From NCBI GenBank assembly GCA_002280855.1, contig NCEU01000003.1, positions 248,001 through 312,000 of the forward strand: a stretch of 64,000 bases of DNA, written 5' to 3'. Below are positions 1 through 9,578 of the stretch, one piece after another. Each line of letters opens with the position of its first letter. Position 1 is the first letter of the stretch. Under the pieces are notes generated by a model. That model made no database searches and was not told the DNA's origin. It saw only the letters and a list, made by a program, of their open reading frames with translations. A program made the translations under genes and the position numbers. The DNA comes from Sphingomonadales bacterium 32-65-25. GTDB taxonomy: Bacteria; Pseudomonadota; Alphaproteobacteria; Sphingomonadales; Sphingomonadaceae.

Positions 1-1831
1 CAAGGCGCAGGTCACCGGTATGTATCAGCGCAATGCGGTGGATAGCTCGGTCGATTACAACCAGAGTGTATTCAACCCGGCTGTGGCATCGGCCGGCCTG
101 GCGCAATTCGCTTTCCCGCAAGTCGGTGCTGCGATCCGTTCCGGCGCGCAATTCTGCACCTCGCTGGCCGAAGAATCTGGACTTGGCGCCTATGGCGGGC
201 AGCGCAGCTGCTCGGCTACACCACAGGATTTTGACCGGTCCAACCAGATTGTCCGCGCCAAAACACTGGAAGCCATCGTCAGCTCGGAGTTTGATGGCAA
301 GTTCAACTTCCTGGTCGGCGGCATCTATGTTGACACCGTACTCCCGGAAAACAGCTATTATGTGAACAGCTGGGGGATTGATTATCTGGTCGGCACCCTC
401 GGTGGCGGCGCCGGCTTCCTCGGGACGCCATTCTTCCGTAACAACACCGCCCGCTACACGCTCAAGAGCTACGGCTTGTTCGGCGAAGCCTATTTGAACT
501 TCACCGACAATCTGAAGCTCACCGCCGGTGTGCGTTACAATAATGACGAGAAGTTCGTGAGCGCCCGTTCAACGCTCGCCAGCTTCTTCGTGCCGTTCGG
601 CACCACCGGCAGCGCCTTCAATTCGCCCGCTGCGGCAACCTTCGATGGCGATCCCAACCGCGCCGGCATCCAGGCCTTCTCCAACCGCGAAGTCAAATTC
701 TCGGAAGTGACCGGCCGCGTCGTGCTTGATTGGAAGATCAGCGAAGACAATCTGATCTATGCGTCTTACTCGCGTGGCTACAAATCGGGCGGCATCAACC
801 CGCCGCTGCAGCCGATCTTCGCGGTGCCGGATACGTTCACACCGGAGTTCGTGGACGCGTTTGAAATCGGTTCGAAGAACAGCTTCCTTGATGGCAAGCT
901 GCGCGCCAACATCACCGCCTTCTATTACAAGTACAAGAGCTTGCAGCTGAGCCGCATCACCGCCCGCACGTCGGTGAACGACAACGTTGATGCCAATGTC
1001 TACGGCCTGGAAGGCGAATTCATCCTGTCGCCGACCCGCAACCTGCTGATCAACCTGAACGCGTCGTACCTGTACACCAAGGTGGCCAGCGACAAGTTCC
1101 TCGCCAACCCGCGCGATCCGTCGGGCGGCCGCAGCGATGCCGTGATCATCAAGGACATTACCAACGGCTCCAACTGCGCCGTGGTGCCAACCACGGCCGG
1201 AAACGCCGCCGGGGCCAATGCCTATGTTACGACGGTCAACAACCTCATCAACAGTGGCACCGTCTCTCTGCGTGCGCCCGTCAATGGCGTGCAGCCTCCG
1301 GGCTTTGCCGGCGCGGGTCTGCGCGGACCGGCGGCGTTCCCGTCGGACAGCGGCCTCAATGGCGCCACTGGGGCGTTCTCGGCCTGCGCCGCCCTCGGCG
1401 CACTTGCCAGCTCGGTGGGCGCCAATTTCGGCGGTGTGCAGATGCTGCCGGAAGGCGTGTTGACCAACCTGCGGGGCAACCAGTTGCCGCAGGCGCCAAC
1501 CTACAAGTTCTCGGCGGGTGTGCAGTATACCTTCCCGATCGGCGACACGATGAACGTCATCCCGCGCGTCGATCTGGCCCACACCGGCGAAAGCTTTGGC
1601 AACATCTTCAACGGTTCCATCAACCGTGTGCCGAGCTTCACCGTGATCAACGCCCAGATCCAGTTCAACGGCCCGGATGACAAATTCTATGTCCGCGGTT
1701 TCGTGCAGAACCTGACCAACAACAGCGCCGTCACCGGCCTGTATGTCACCGACCAGTCGTCGGGCCTGTTCACCAACATCTTCACGCTGGAACCCCGGCG
1801 TTACGGTGTGGCAGCGGGCTTCCGCTTCTGA
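1..1831 (+). CDS. TonB-dependent receptor, C-terminal part (5' end outside window)
   Basis: The reading frame is already open at base 2, so the start lies upstream; about 609 residues are visible. They look like the beta-barrel of an outer-membrane TonB-dependent receptor: alternating aromatic strand motifs such as LTAGVRYNNDEK, IYASYSRGYKSGG and TPEFVDAFEIGSKN, a strand-rich end, and a C-terminal phenylalanine (RYGVAAGFRF) as expected for BAM-dependent insertion. Such receptors import siderophores, cobalamin, sugars or other nutrients. The plug domain and TonB box are not in the window, so the ligand cannot be named. A long Ala/Gly/Asn-rich loop lies at about 1150-1450. A terminator hairpin follows the stop, so this is the last gene of its transcript. 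Confidence 0.93.
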   Translation, partial: KAQVTGMYQRNAVDSSVDYNQSVFNPAVASAGLAQFAFPQVGAAIRSGAQFCTSLAEESGLGAYGGQRSCSATPQDFDRSNQIVRAKTLEAIVSSEFDGKFNFLVGGIYVDTVLPENSYYVNSWGIDYLVGTLGGGAGFLGTPFFRNNTARYTLKSYGLFGEAYLNFTDNLKLTAGVRYNNDEKFVSARSTLASFFVPFGTTGSAFNSPAAATFDGDPNRAGIQAFSNREVKFSEVTGRVVLDWKISEDNLIYASYSRGYKSGGINPPLQPIFAVPDTFTPEFVDAFEIGSKNSFLDGKLRANITAFYYKYKSLQLSRITARTSVNDNVDANVYGLEGEFILSPTRNLLINLNASYLYTKVASDKFLANPRDPSGGRSDAVIIKDITNGSNCAVVPTTAGNAAGANAYVTTVNNLINSGTVSLRAPVNGVQPPGFAGAGLRGPAAFPSDSGLNGATGAFSACAALGALASSVGANFGGVQMLPEGVLTNLRGNQLPQAPTYKFSAGVQYTFPIGDTMNVIPRVDLAHTGESFGNIFNGSINRVPSFTVINAQIQFNGPDDKFYVRGFVQNLTNNSAVTGLYVTDQSSGLFTNIFTLEPRRYGVAAGFRF

Positions 1832-1857
1832 TCTGACCGACAACGGTTGAACCCCGC

Positions 1858-1890
1858 GGGGCGGCTGGCAACAGCCGCCCCGTTTGGTTT
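1858..1890 (+). terminator. Rho-independent terminator after the TonB receptor gene
   Basis: A perfect 10-bp GC stem (GGGGCGGCTG at 1858-1867 and CAGCCGCCCC at 1872-1881) with a GCAA tetraloop is followed by the T-rich run GTTTGGTTTT. It starts 26 nt after the receptor stop codon and separates it from the helicase gene. Confidence 0.8.
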
Positions 1891-1996
1891 TGGGCCAAAG
1901 GCGAAACCCGGCACTGCCATTGACTTTTGCCGCCCTGCCCCGCATGGCACCCCTGAATAAATCCGGGCGGACACCGCCCCCATTCACAGGAACACG

Positions 1997-3646
<1,650 letters not shown>

Positions 3647-3704
3647 CGCTTGCTTCTGCATGTCCGGCTGATAACGTGCCGGTGCTGGCTTTTGGGGTGC
3701 GTCC

Positions 3705-4493
3705 GTGTCGGGTGAATGGTTTGCCAACTATGTGAAGGCCCCGCGCCATCCCGGCAAAGGCCGGGTGATCCGCACTCTGCTGGGCTTGCTCGATGGCCGC
3801 CGCCTGCCCTCAGTCTATGGCCCGCTGATGACCGTGCGCGCTCGCGATGCCACCAACCGCTTTGCCCTGCTCGGCACGCTGGCCGAAGATTATCGCGACG
3901 TGCACGCCCAGATCATGGGCATGGCGCCGGGCGACTGCTTCATCGATATCGGCGCCAATCTGGGCCTGTTCACCATGGTCGCCAGCCGCCACCTCGGGCC
4001 CGAAGGCCGCGTGGTCGCCTTTGAACCCAACCAGACGACATTCGCGGATCTCGCCGGCAACCTTGCTGCCAACAATTGCACCAATGTCGTCACCGTTTGC
4101 GCCGGCGTGTCCAACACCACGGCGCGCGTGGCGTTCGATCCCGGCCCGGCCGGCCACAGCGGCATCGCCCACATCAGCGAAAGCGGCAGCAGCGCCATCA
4201 TGGTGCTGGGCAGCCAACAAGTTGCCGATCTGATCCTCAACGTCGCCGCCGGCCGCCGCATCACCATCAAGATCGACGTGGAAGGCCATGAAAACCAGGT
4301 GATCGAAGCGCTGATGCCGCTGCTCGGTGAAGGCCAGGTCACCCGGATGATCGTCGAAGTCGATCCCGACAATCTCGCCCAGCACGGCACCACCCGCGAA
4401 ACCCTGTTCGCCCGGCTGGCGGACAAGGGCCTGAAACCGACCGTGAACGACCCGACGCGCCGGCATTACAACGAAGTGTTCGTGCGGGAATAG
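3705..4493 (+). CDS. FkbM family SAM-dependent methyltransferase
   Basis: 262 aa. The SAM-binding motif I is clear (FIDIGANLGLFT, DIGANLGLF at 81-89), followed by VVAFEPNQ, and by the FkbM signature region IKIDVEGHENQVIEAL near residues 188-203. FkbM enzymes O-methylate small molecules, glycans or lipids, and the acceptor cannot be deduced here. The chosen start is GTG at 3705, the first start that keeps the N-terminal basic segment; an ATG at about residue 42 would remove it but leave the fold intact. The gene stands alone on its strand between the helicase and a palindromic repeat region. Confidence 0.85.
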   Translation: MSGEWFANYVKAPRHPGKGRVIRTLLGLLDGRRLPSVYGPLMTVRARDATNRFALLGTLAEDYRDVHAQIMGMAPGDCFIDIGANLGLFTMVASRHLGPEGRVVAFEPNQTTFADLAGNLAANNCTNVVTVCAGVSNTTARVAFDPGPAGHSGIAHISESGSSAIMVLGSQQVADLILNVAAGRRITIKIDVEGHENQVIEALMPLLGEGQVTRMIVEVDPDNLAQHGTTRETLFARLADKGLKPTVNDPTRRHYNEVFVRE

Positions 4494-4500
4494 GCAGGAT

Positions 4501-4733
4501 GCCTCCGGCGGGCAGGGGCTGAGCCCCTGCACCCACCCTAGTTTGGGTCGTGCATCAGTAGCCGCTACAGTCATGCTGGCGCAGGCCAGCATCCAACGCG
4601 GTGCCAGGACTTCCGCCTTTGCCCGCGACGACACGGTGGATGCTGGCCCGCGCCAGCATGACCATGGTTTGCGCATATGGTGCCGTCCCAATCGAAAGCG
4701 GGTGCAGGGGCTCAGCCCCTGCCCGCCGGAGGT
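4501..4733. repeat. Composite nested palindromic intergenic repeat (REP/BIME-like), copy 1
   Basis: Two outer arms, 4501-4534 and 4700-4733, are near-perfect reverse complements. Each holds its own palindrome, GCAGGGGCT G AGCCCCTGC. Between them two inner hairpins, 4572-4595 and 4637-4660 (ATGCTGGC, 4-nt loop, GCCAGCAT), are again inverted copies of each other. The element fills the 259-nt gap between two convergent genes. A related copy lies at 63787-63910, sharing the arm ends CCTGCACCC and GCCCGCCGGAGG. This is the design of REP or BIME elements, which are usually mobilised by a distant RAYT transposase. No transposase is visible in the window. Confidence 0.8.
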
Positions 4734-4752
4734 CCTTTTTCTTTCCTCAACC

Positions 4753-5964
4753 TCAAAACGCCCCGCCCGCTGCCTCCCACTGCTCCACTTCCCAGGCCAT
4801 GCGCGCCGGCGGGCCAATCACGGCGCTGACTGGGCGACGCAGCGCCGCGCCGGCCGGGGCATCGGCCAGCCCCAGTCGGAACGCAAAACTCGGCCGCCAG
4901 GCCGGATTATCGAGCAGGGCATCGGCAGCGCGGGCGAAGCGCGGCGGGGCGCGCAGCTGGGCTTCACGGTCGATCATCTCGGGCAACTGGTTGAGCGGCT
5001 GGGCCACCATGCCCGCCGCCGTGGCATTCAAGTGCAACCGCTGCCAAGCACTGCCAACCAGCAGGGCCGAGCGGCGGTCATGCGGCGCTGGCGTGAGGAT
5101 CAGGCCGAACAGCGAGGCGGTGGGCAAGTGGGTGTCGCGGGTCGAGGCCAGCCAATATGTGCCTTCATCCGCTGCCGATTGTGCGGGCAGCATGGCCCCG
5201 GCGGCCGCCAGCCAGGGGGAAACGCCAGAGGTGGCCAGCGTCAAACCATCCATCAACCGTTCAGCGTCGCGGCGTTCGTGGCGGAACCAGCGGTGGCTGT
5301 CGGCCATCATGGCGGCATCACCGGTGATGGCAACGGTGGCATCATCGGTGAGGGCGGCAAAGCGTTTGCCCAACGGGCTCGACGCCGCGAACAGCGCGAC
5401 CTTCACGCCGGCAAAGGCCGGAAAGGCCAGCACGGCCGCCAGCTTTGCCTCACTCACCGGCCCGCCGCGCCAGGCCCCGCGATGGGTGTGGCGCCGCGCG
5501 ATGAAGGGCAGCAGCGGGTGCGCGGCCGGCCCGCTGCCATCGGGACCGAGGATGACACGGGCAACATGGGCCGGATTTTGGGGGTCGGGCAGCAGCTTCA
5601 CCTTTGCCGCCCGGCCCAGCGCCGTGCTGGCCAGCGCCATGTTGTGGATTGCCCCGCCCAGCCCGGCCAGCCGCTCGCGACCAAACGGATCCATCGTGCC
5701 AAGATTGCGGCCAGGCACCTCGAAGATATCGACGCCGAAACGGCCGATGGCGAACGTCCACGGCTGCGTATTGTGCGGGCTGGACGCCAGCACGCCGGCG
5801 CCCACCAGCTTCAACGGGCCAGCCTGGCGCTGGCTGGCCCAATCATCCCACGCCGCCAGCGCCGGATTGTCGCCGCCCAGCAGGCCTTGCTGCCAGGCGC
5901 GGCCGGCCAACCCGGCGACAGCGAGGCCGCCGGCGCCGATCAGCAAGCCGCGGCGGGCGATCAT
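4753..5964 (-). CDS. Acg-family FMN-binding nitroreductase-like protein
   Basis: 403 aa from the ATG at 5964, which overlaps the stop of the upstream gene as ATGA; a longer frame exists but this junction fixes the start. The N-terminus MIARRGLLIGAGGLAVAG is a twin-arginine-like leader with a hydrophobic segment, suggesting export or membrane anchoring. The body fits the Acg flavoprotein family (two nitroreductase-like halves): LASSPHNTQPWTFAI near the start, a central RRHTHRGAWR segment, and TASLFGLILT. Family members bind FMN but often lack normal nitroreductase activity, and some are thought to sequester flavin. It is the last gene of a four-gene minus-strand unit with a fatty-acid hydroxylase. 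Confidence 0.75.
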   Translation of the reverse strand: MIARRGLLIGAGGLAVAGLAGRAWQQGLLGGDNPALAAWDDWASQRQAGPLKLVGAGVLASSPHNTQPWTFAIGRFGVDIFEVPGRNLGTMDPFGRERLAGLGGAIHNMALASTALGRAAKVKLLPDPQNPAHVARVILGPDGSGPAAHPLLPFIARRHTHRGAWRGGPVSEAKLAAVLAFPAFAGVKVALFAASSPLGKRFAALTDDATVAITGDAAMMADSHRWFRHERRDAERLMDGLTLATSGVSPWLAAAGAMLPAQSAADEGTYWLASTRDTHLPTASLFGLILTPAPHDRRSALLVGSAWQRLHLNATAAGMVAQPLNQLPEMIDREAQLRAPPRFARAADALLDNPAWRPSFAFRLGLADAPAGAALRRPVSAVIGPPARMAWEVEQWEAAGGAF

Positions 5965-6890
5965 TCGGCCGGAACGGCCGAAGGTGGCAGCGATGCTGGC
6001 TGTGTGGTTTCGGCCTGCCACTGCGCCCGCAAGGCATCGGCGGTTTCACCCGACAGCGCGCCGGGAGGGCCGAAGGCGGCCACAAAGGCGGTTTTCAGAC
6101 TGCGGGCGCGGGCCACATCGCGCGCAATGCCCACCCACTCGTGCACGGCCACCCAGAACGGATTGAAGGTACCAAGGTTGCGGATGATGCCATAACGCGG
6201 CGGTTCATCAGCGCGCTCCGCTTCGAACGTGCCGAACATCTTGTCCCACACGATGAACACGCCGGCATAATTGCGATCGAGATAGCGCGGATTGGTGCCG
6301 TGGTGGACGCGGTGGTGCGATGGCGTGTTCATCACCGCTTCGAACCAGCGCGGCATTTTCCCGATCACCTCGGTGTGGATCCAGAACTGATAAATCAGGT
6401 TGAGCCCACCGCAGAAGGCCACCAGCTCCAGCGGAAATCCGATGAAGAACAAGGGCAGCTTGATGATGAAAGTGAGGCCGAACAGGCCGGTCCACGTCTG
6501 CCGCAGCGCCGTGGACAGGTTATAATGCTGCGATGAGTGGTGGATCACATGCGCCGCCCAGGCCCAGCGGATGCGGTGGCCGGCGCGGTGGATCCAGTAA
6601 TAGGCCAGATCATCGATCAAGAAGCACAGCGCAAAGCTCCACCACGCCACCGGGATATCGAACATCCGGTGCTGCCACAGCCACAGCGCCAGGCCGGTCA
6701 CGCTGCCGGCCAGCAGCGCGCCGCTGATCGTGTTGCCGAGGCCCATGGCCAGGCTGGTGCCGGTGTCGCGCCAATCATAATCGCCGCGCCAGCCCATGCG
6801 CACCGCCACCAGTTCGATGATGATGCTGATCACGAACACCGGGATGGCGATGGCCACCGGATCGGTGCTGAGGATGGACTGCCAGTTCAC
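5961..6890 (-). CDS. Sterol desaturase / fatty acid hydroxylase family membrane protein
   Basis: 309 aa with several membrane spans in the first 200 residues and the di-iron histidine motifs of the fatty acid hydroxylase superfamily: HRAGHR, HVIHHSSQHYN, and HRVHHGTNPRYLDRNYAG. The family uses O2 and two irons to hydroxylate or desaturate lipids, sterols or carotenoids; the substrate is unknown here. The start overlaps the stop of the gene before it, and its stop overlaps the next start (ATGA on both sides), so it is translated as part of a tight operon. A role in membrane lipid modification is inference. Confidence 0.88.
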   Translation of the reverse strand: MNWQSILSTDPVAIAIPVFVISIIIELVAVRMGWRGDYDWRDTGTSLAMGLGNTISGALLAGSVTGLALWLWQHRMFDIPVAWWSFALCFLIDDLAYYWIHRAGHRIRWAWAAHVIHHSSQHYNLSTALRQTWTGLFGLTFIIKLPLFFIGFPLELVAFCGGLNLIYQFWIHTEVIGKMPRWFEAVMNTPSHHRVHHGTNPRYLDRNYAGVFIVWDKMFGTFEAERADEPPRYGIIRNLGTFNPFWVAVHEWVGIARDVARARSLKTAFVAAFGPPGALSGETADALRAQWQAETTQPASLPPSAVPAE

Positions 6891-7270
6891 AGCCGACCCG
6901 CCCAGCGCAGCGCCACCGACTCACCCAGATCGAGTGCGGTTTCGGGGAACATCGCTTCATCGGGGCGCACGCGCAGCAGGCCACCGGCACGGGCGACGAT
7001 GGGGGCTTCCAAGGGCCGCACCACGAAACGATCGCCCAACGGTCGCACAAGCGCAACGCGGCCATCATGTGCCGCCACCAGCGCGCCGCTGCCATCGCGG
7101 CTCACAGCAGCGTCTGCGGCGCGAAAGCCCGGCAGCGCCTCCGCCACCAGCCGCGCTGCCAGCGCTGGATCGTCAATCTGTGGCCGGCGCGCAAAACCAA
7201 ACAGTCGCGCCAACACGACCAAGGCCACCACACCAATGACGGAGAATGCCAGCATGCCCAAGCGGTCCAT
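6887..7270 (-). CDS. Small membrane-anchored protein of unknown function
   Basis: 127 aa, not recognised. It begins with one strong transmembrane helix (LGMLAFSVIGVVALVVLARLF) followed by a soluble domain of about 100 residues rich in Val, Arg and Ala that looks beta-rich (RVALVRPLGDRFVVRPLEAP). No catalytic motif is evident. It is surely a gene: its start overlaps the upstream stop as TGATG and its stop overlaps the hydroxylase start as ATGA. The single helix beside a multi-span hydroxylase suggests an accessory protein at the membrane, which is inference only. Confidence 0.7.
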   Translation of the reverse strand: MDRLGMLAFSVIGVVALVVLARLFGFARRPQIDDPALAARLVAEALPGFRAADAAVSRDGSGALVAAHDGRVALVRPLGDRFVVRPLEAPIVARAGGLLRVRPDEAMFPETALDLGESVALRWAGRL

Positions 7271-7695
7271 CAGCGCGGCGCCAATTGCTTCAGCATGGGC
7301 AGCAGCCCGGCGACATTGTAGCCGCCTTCACCCGCCGCCGCGATGACTTCGGCCGGATCGCCGCCCTGTTTTGCCGCCGCCAGCGCCCACAGGTTGCAGC
7401 TGCGCGTGCCGGAACGGCAGAAGGCCAGCACCGGCCCATGGTTCAAGGCGCTCACCATCGCTTCGACCTGATCGAGATTGAAGCCGGTGTGATCGATGGG
7501 AATGGCGACATAGTCCACGCCCGCCGCCGCACAAGCCGCCTCGATGACCGTGCCCGGCGGCTGATCCAGGCTCTCGCCATCTGGCCGGTTGTTGACGATG
7601 GTGCGGAACCCCTGCGCGGCGGCAAGCGCCACATCTTCGGGCGCGATCTGCGGCGCGACGGACACAGCCTGGGTGATGCGGGTGAACATACGCAT
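7270..7695 (-). CDS. TIGR01244/DUF442 family protein (rhodanese- or phosphatase-like)
   Basis: About 141 aa. The fold shows a Cys-loop FCRSGTRS in the middle and the family features TRITQAVSVAPQI at the start, TIVNNRPDGE and VDYVAIPIDHTGFN. These proteins resemble the N-terminal domain of Blh hydrolases and are annotated as sulfur transferases or as dual-specificity-phosphatase-like. The loop is C-x4-R, as in rhodanese, rather than C-x5-R of tyrosine phosphatases. The ATG at 7695 or 7689 is the likely start; neither has a strong ribosome-binding site. It heads a four-gene operon and is divergent from the SDR gene, with an inverted repeat between them. Confidence 0.78.
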   Translation of the reverse strand: MRMFTRITQAVSVAPQIAPEDVALAAAQGFRTIVNNRPDGESLDQPPGTVIEAACAAAGVDYVAIPIDHTGFNLDQVEAMVSALNHGPVLAFCRSGTRSCNLWALAAAKQGGDPAEVIAAAGEGGYNVAGLLPMLKQLAPR

Positions 7696-7743
7696 GAGGT
7701 TAGGCCCAGTGGCGCTGGGGCTCAATAGGGGATGGTGCAGGTT

Positions 7744-7764
7744 ATGATCATAAGCTGTGATCAT
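7744..7764. promoter_or_regulatory. Inverted repeat, candidate operator between divergent genes
   Basis: ATGATCA at 7744-7750 and TGATCAT at 7758-7764 form perfect 7-bp arms 7 nt apart. The repeat lies in the 151-nt gap between the divergent DUF442 operon and the SDR gene. The centre-to-centre spacing of 14 nt is short but compatible with a dimeric repressor. No regulator gene is adjacent. Confidence 0.4.
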
Positions 7765-7846
7765 GCATCACGGCAGCGCCCTTGCTTGTGACAGTTGGCT
7801 GCAGCCGGCGGCCGCCTATTCTGAAGCGCAACAAGGAGCACGCAAC

Positions 7847-8695
7847 ATGCAGGAACTGGTGGGCAAGGTCGCCTTCGTCACGGGCGCGGCATCGGGCATC
7901 GGGCTGGGCATTGCCGAAGCGCTGGCGCAGGCCGGGGTGAAGGTGATGATGGCCGATATCGAACAGGACGCGCTTGATCGCGAAGTGGCGCGGCTGGCAG
8001 CGACCAATGCCGATGTGGCCGGCGTGCGCGCGGACGTGTCGTTGAAGGACGAACTGCAACGCGCCGCCGGTGCCACCATCGAACGGTTCGGCAAGGTGCA
8101 TATCCTCGTCAACAACGCCGGTGTGGGCGGCGGCGGCACTTATGGTGAATGGAGCGATGCCAGCTGGGACTGGGTGATCGGCGTCAACCTGATGAGCGTG
8201 GTGTGGGGCATCGAGATTTTCGGCCCGCTGATGGAATCGCATGGTGAAGGCGGCCAGATCGTCTCCACCGCCTCGATGGCTGGGCTCGTGGCGGCGGTGG
8301 CGCCGGGCTACAATGTCACCAAATATGGCGTGGTCGCGCTTTCGGAAGGGCTGCGGCCGACGCTGGCGACGAAAGGCATCGGCGTGTCGGTGCTCTGCCC
8401 CGGCTTCATCCGCACCCGCATCATGGAAAGCGCGCGCGCCATTCCCGAGCGCCTTGTGGGCCAGATCGCCATGCCTGATCCCACCGCACTGCCGAACGAA
8501 TTTGCGGTGATGGCCACCCAAGCCATCCAGAACGGCATCGATCCGCTCTATGTTGGCGAACTGGTGGTGGAAGGCATCGAGGGCGACTGGCCCTATATCT
8601 TCACCGACAACAATTTCGAAGCCGGCGTCGACCTGCGCTTTGCCGCGATCAAGGCCGGTTTCGACAAGATCAGGGGGCGCACGCCGCGCCATTGA
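7847..8695 (+). CDS. Short-chain dehydrogenase/reductase (SDR)
   Basis: 282 aa from the ATG at 7847, which has AAGGAG 9 nt before it. Classical SDR features are in order: TGAASGIG cofactor loop at 12-19, D64-containing RADVS, NNAG at 89-92, the STAS serine near 140, and YNVTK (Y155, K159) as the catalytic pair. The acidic residue after strand 2 (MMADIEQ) favours NAD(H) over NADP(H). The C-terminus (YIFTDNNFEAGVDLRFAAI) resembles SDRs found in steroid or aromatic degradation clusters, but the substrate cannot be assigned. The gene ends 6 nt before the convergent dioxygenase gene. Confidence 0.9.
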   Translation: MQELVGKVAFVTGAASGIGLGIAEALAQAGVKVMMADIEQDALDREVARLAATNADVAGVRADVSLKDELQRAAGATIERFGKVHILVNNAGVGGGGTYGEWSDASWDWVIGVNLMSVVWGIEIFGPLMESHGEGGQIVSTASMAGLVAAVAPGYNVTKYGVVALSEGLRPTLATKGIGVSVLCPGFIRTRIMESARAIPERLVGQIAMPDPTALPNEFAVMATQAIQNGIDPLYVGELVVEGIEGDWPYIFTDNNFEAGVDLRFAAIKAGFDKIRGRTPRH

Positions 8696-8701
8696 CCCGA
8701 T

Positions 8702-9535
8702 TCAGGCAGCGGCGATGGTCGTGCGGTGCAGCAGCCGCGCGTGGCCCTGATAGCCACCGGTGGCGGCGTGCAGCACCGATCTGTTGTCCCACATCACCAG
8801 CATGTTCGGCTGCCAGCGGTGGCGATACTGGAAGCGTTCCTGCCCTTGCCAGTGATACAGCTCCACCAGCAGCGGCAGCGCCTCTTCGTCGGCCATGCCT
8901 TCAAAACCGATGACATAGCCCAGGCAGCCGAACAGGCCTTCGCGGCCGGTTTCGGGGTGATGGCGGATGAAGGGATGGCGCTGGGTGGCGCGGGCCGTTT
9001 CTGAAGGGCGGATATCCATGCTGCGGCCTTTATCGCCCGCGCCGTAGAAGCCCTCGGGCGCATAGGCCTTCTGCGCCGAATGAATGGCGGTCAGCCCTTC
9101 GATCCGCGCGCGCAATGCGGGCGGCATCGCGTCCAGCGCCAGATGCTGGTTGGCGAACAGCGTGTCGCCGCCCATCGGCGGAATGGTGATGCCATACAGG
9201 CAGGTGCCGGCCGGCGGGCGCGCCTGAAAGCTCCAATCCGTGTGCCAGGTCTCGGCAAAGATCGGCGCGGTTTCATCGGCGGCCCGCGCCACGGCGATGA
9301 TGTGCTGGCGGCCGGCGATGGGCGCGATGAACGGATCTTCGCCAAAGCCGCCCATGGCCAGCGTGAAGCGTTCCAGATCATCATCGGACAATGTCTGATC
9401 GGGGAAGGCCAGCACATGATGCTGCAACCAGGCCGCACGGATGGCGGCAAGATCGTGGGGCTTCAGCGCCGTCGAAAGATCAACCCCTGTCACCACGGCC
9501 CCGCAGGCTTGTCCCGTCGGCTCGATCTGCATCAT
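8702..9535 (-). CDS. TauD/TfdA family 2-oxoglutarate- and Fe(II)-dependent dioxygenase
   Basis: 277 aa from the ATG at 9535 behind AAGGGG. The iron triad is present: H98 and D100 in WHTDWSF, and H256 in NRSVLHAATGG, with the 2-oxoglutarate arginine in HARLLHRTT. The N-terminal motif ACGAVVTGVDLS is typical of TauD-like enzymes, which hydroxylate taurine, alkylsulfates, chlorophenoxyacids or related compounds; the substrate here is open. It sits 43 nt downstream of the MFS efflux gene on the same strand and may share its transcript, perhaps as a degradative partner (inference). Confidence 0.9.
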   Translation of the reverse strand: MMQIEPTGQACGAVVTGVDLSTALKPHDLAAIRAAWLQHHVLAFPDQTLSDDDLERFTLAMGGFGEDPFIAPIAGRQHIIAVARAADETAPIFAETWHTDWSFQARPPAGTCLYGITIPPMGGDTLFANQHLALDAMPPALRARIEGLTAIHSAQKAYAPEGFYGAGDKGRSMDIRPSETARATQRHPFIRHHPETGREGLFGCLGYVIGFEGMADEEALPLLVELYHWQGQERFQYRHRWQPNMLVMWDNRSVLHAATGGYQGHARLLHRTTIAAA

Positions 9536-9578
9536 CCATCCCCTTCCCCGCCATGCTGGCAGGCCGGGCAGGCGGCCG

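Noticed and set aside
4543..6195. 550-codon frame on the plus strand over the Acg gene
   Set aside because: It is antisense to the Acg flavoprotein gene, which has overlaps with neighbours and family motifs. It contains no domain.
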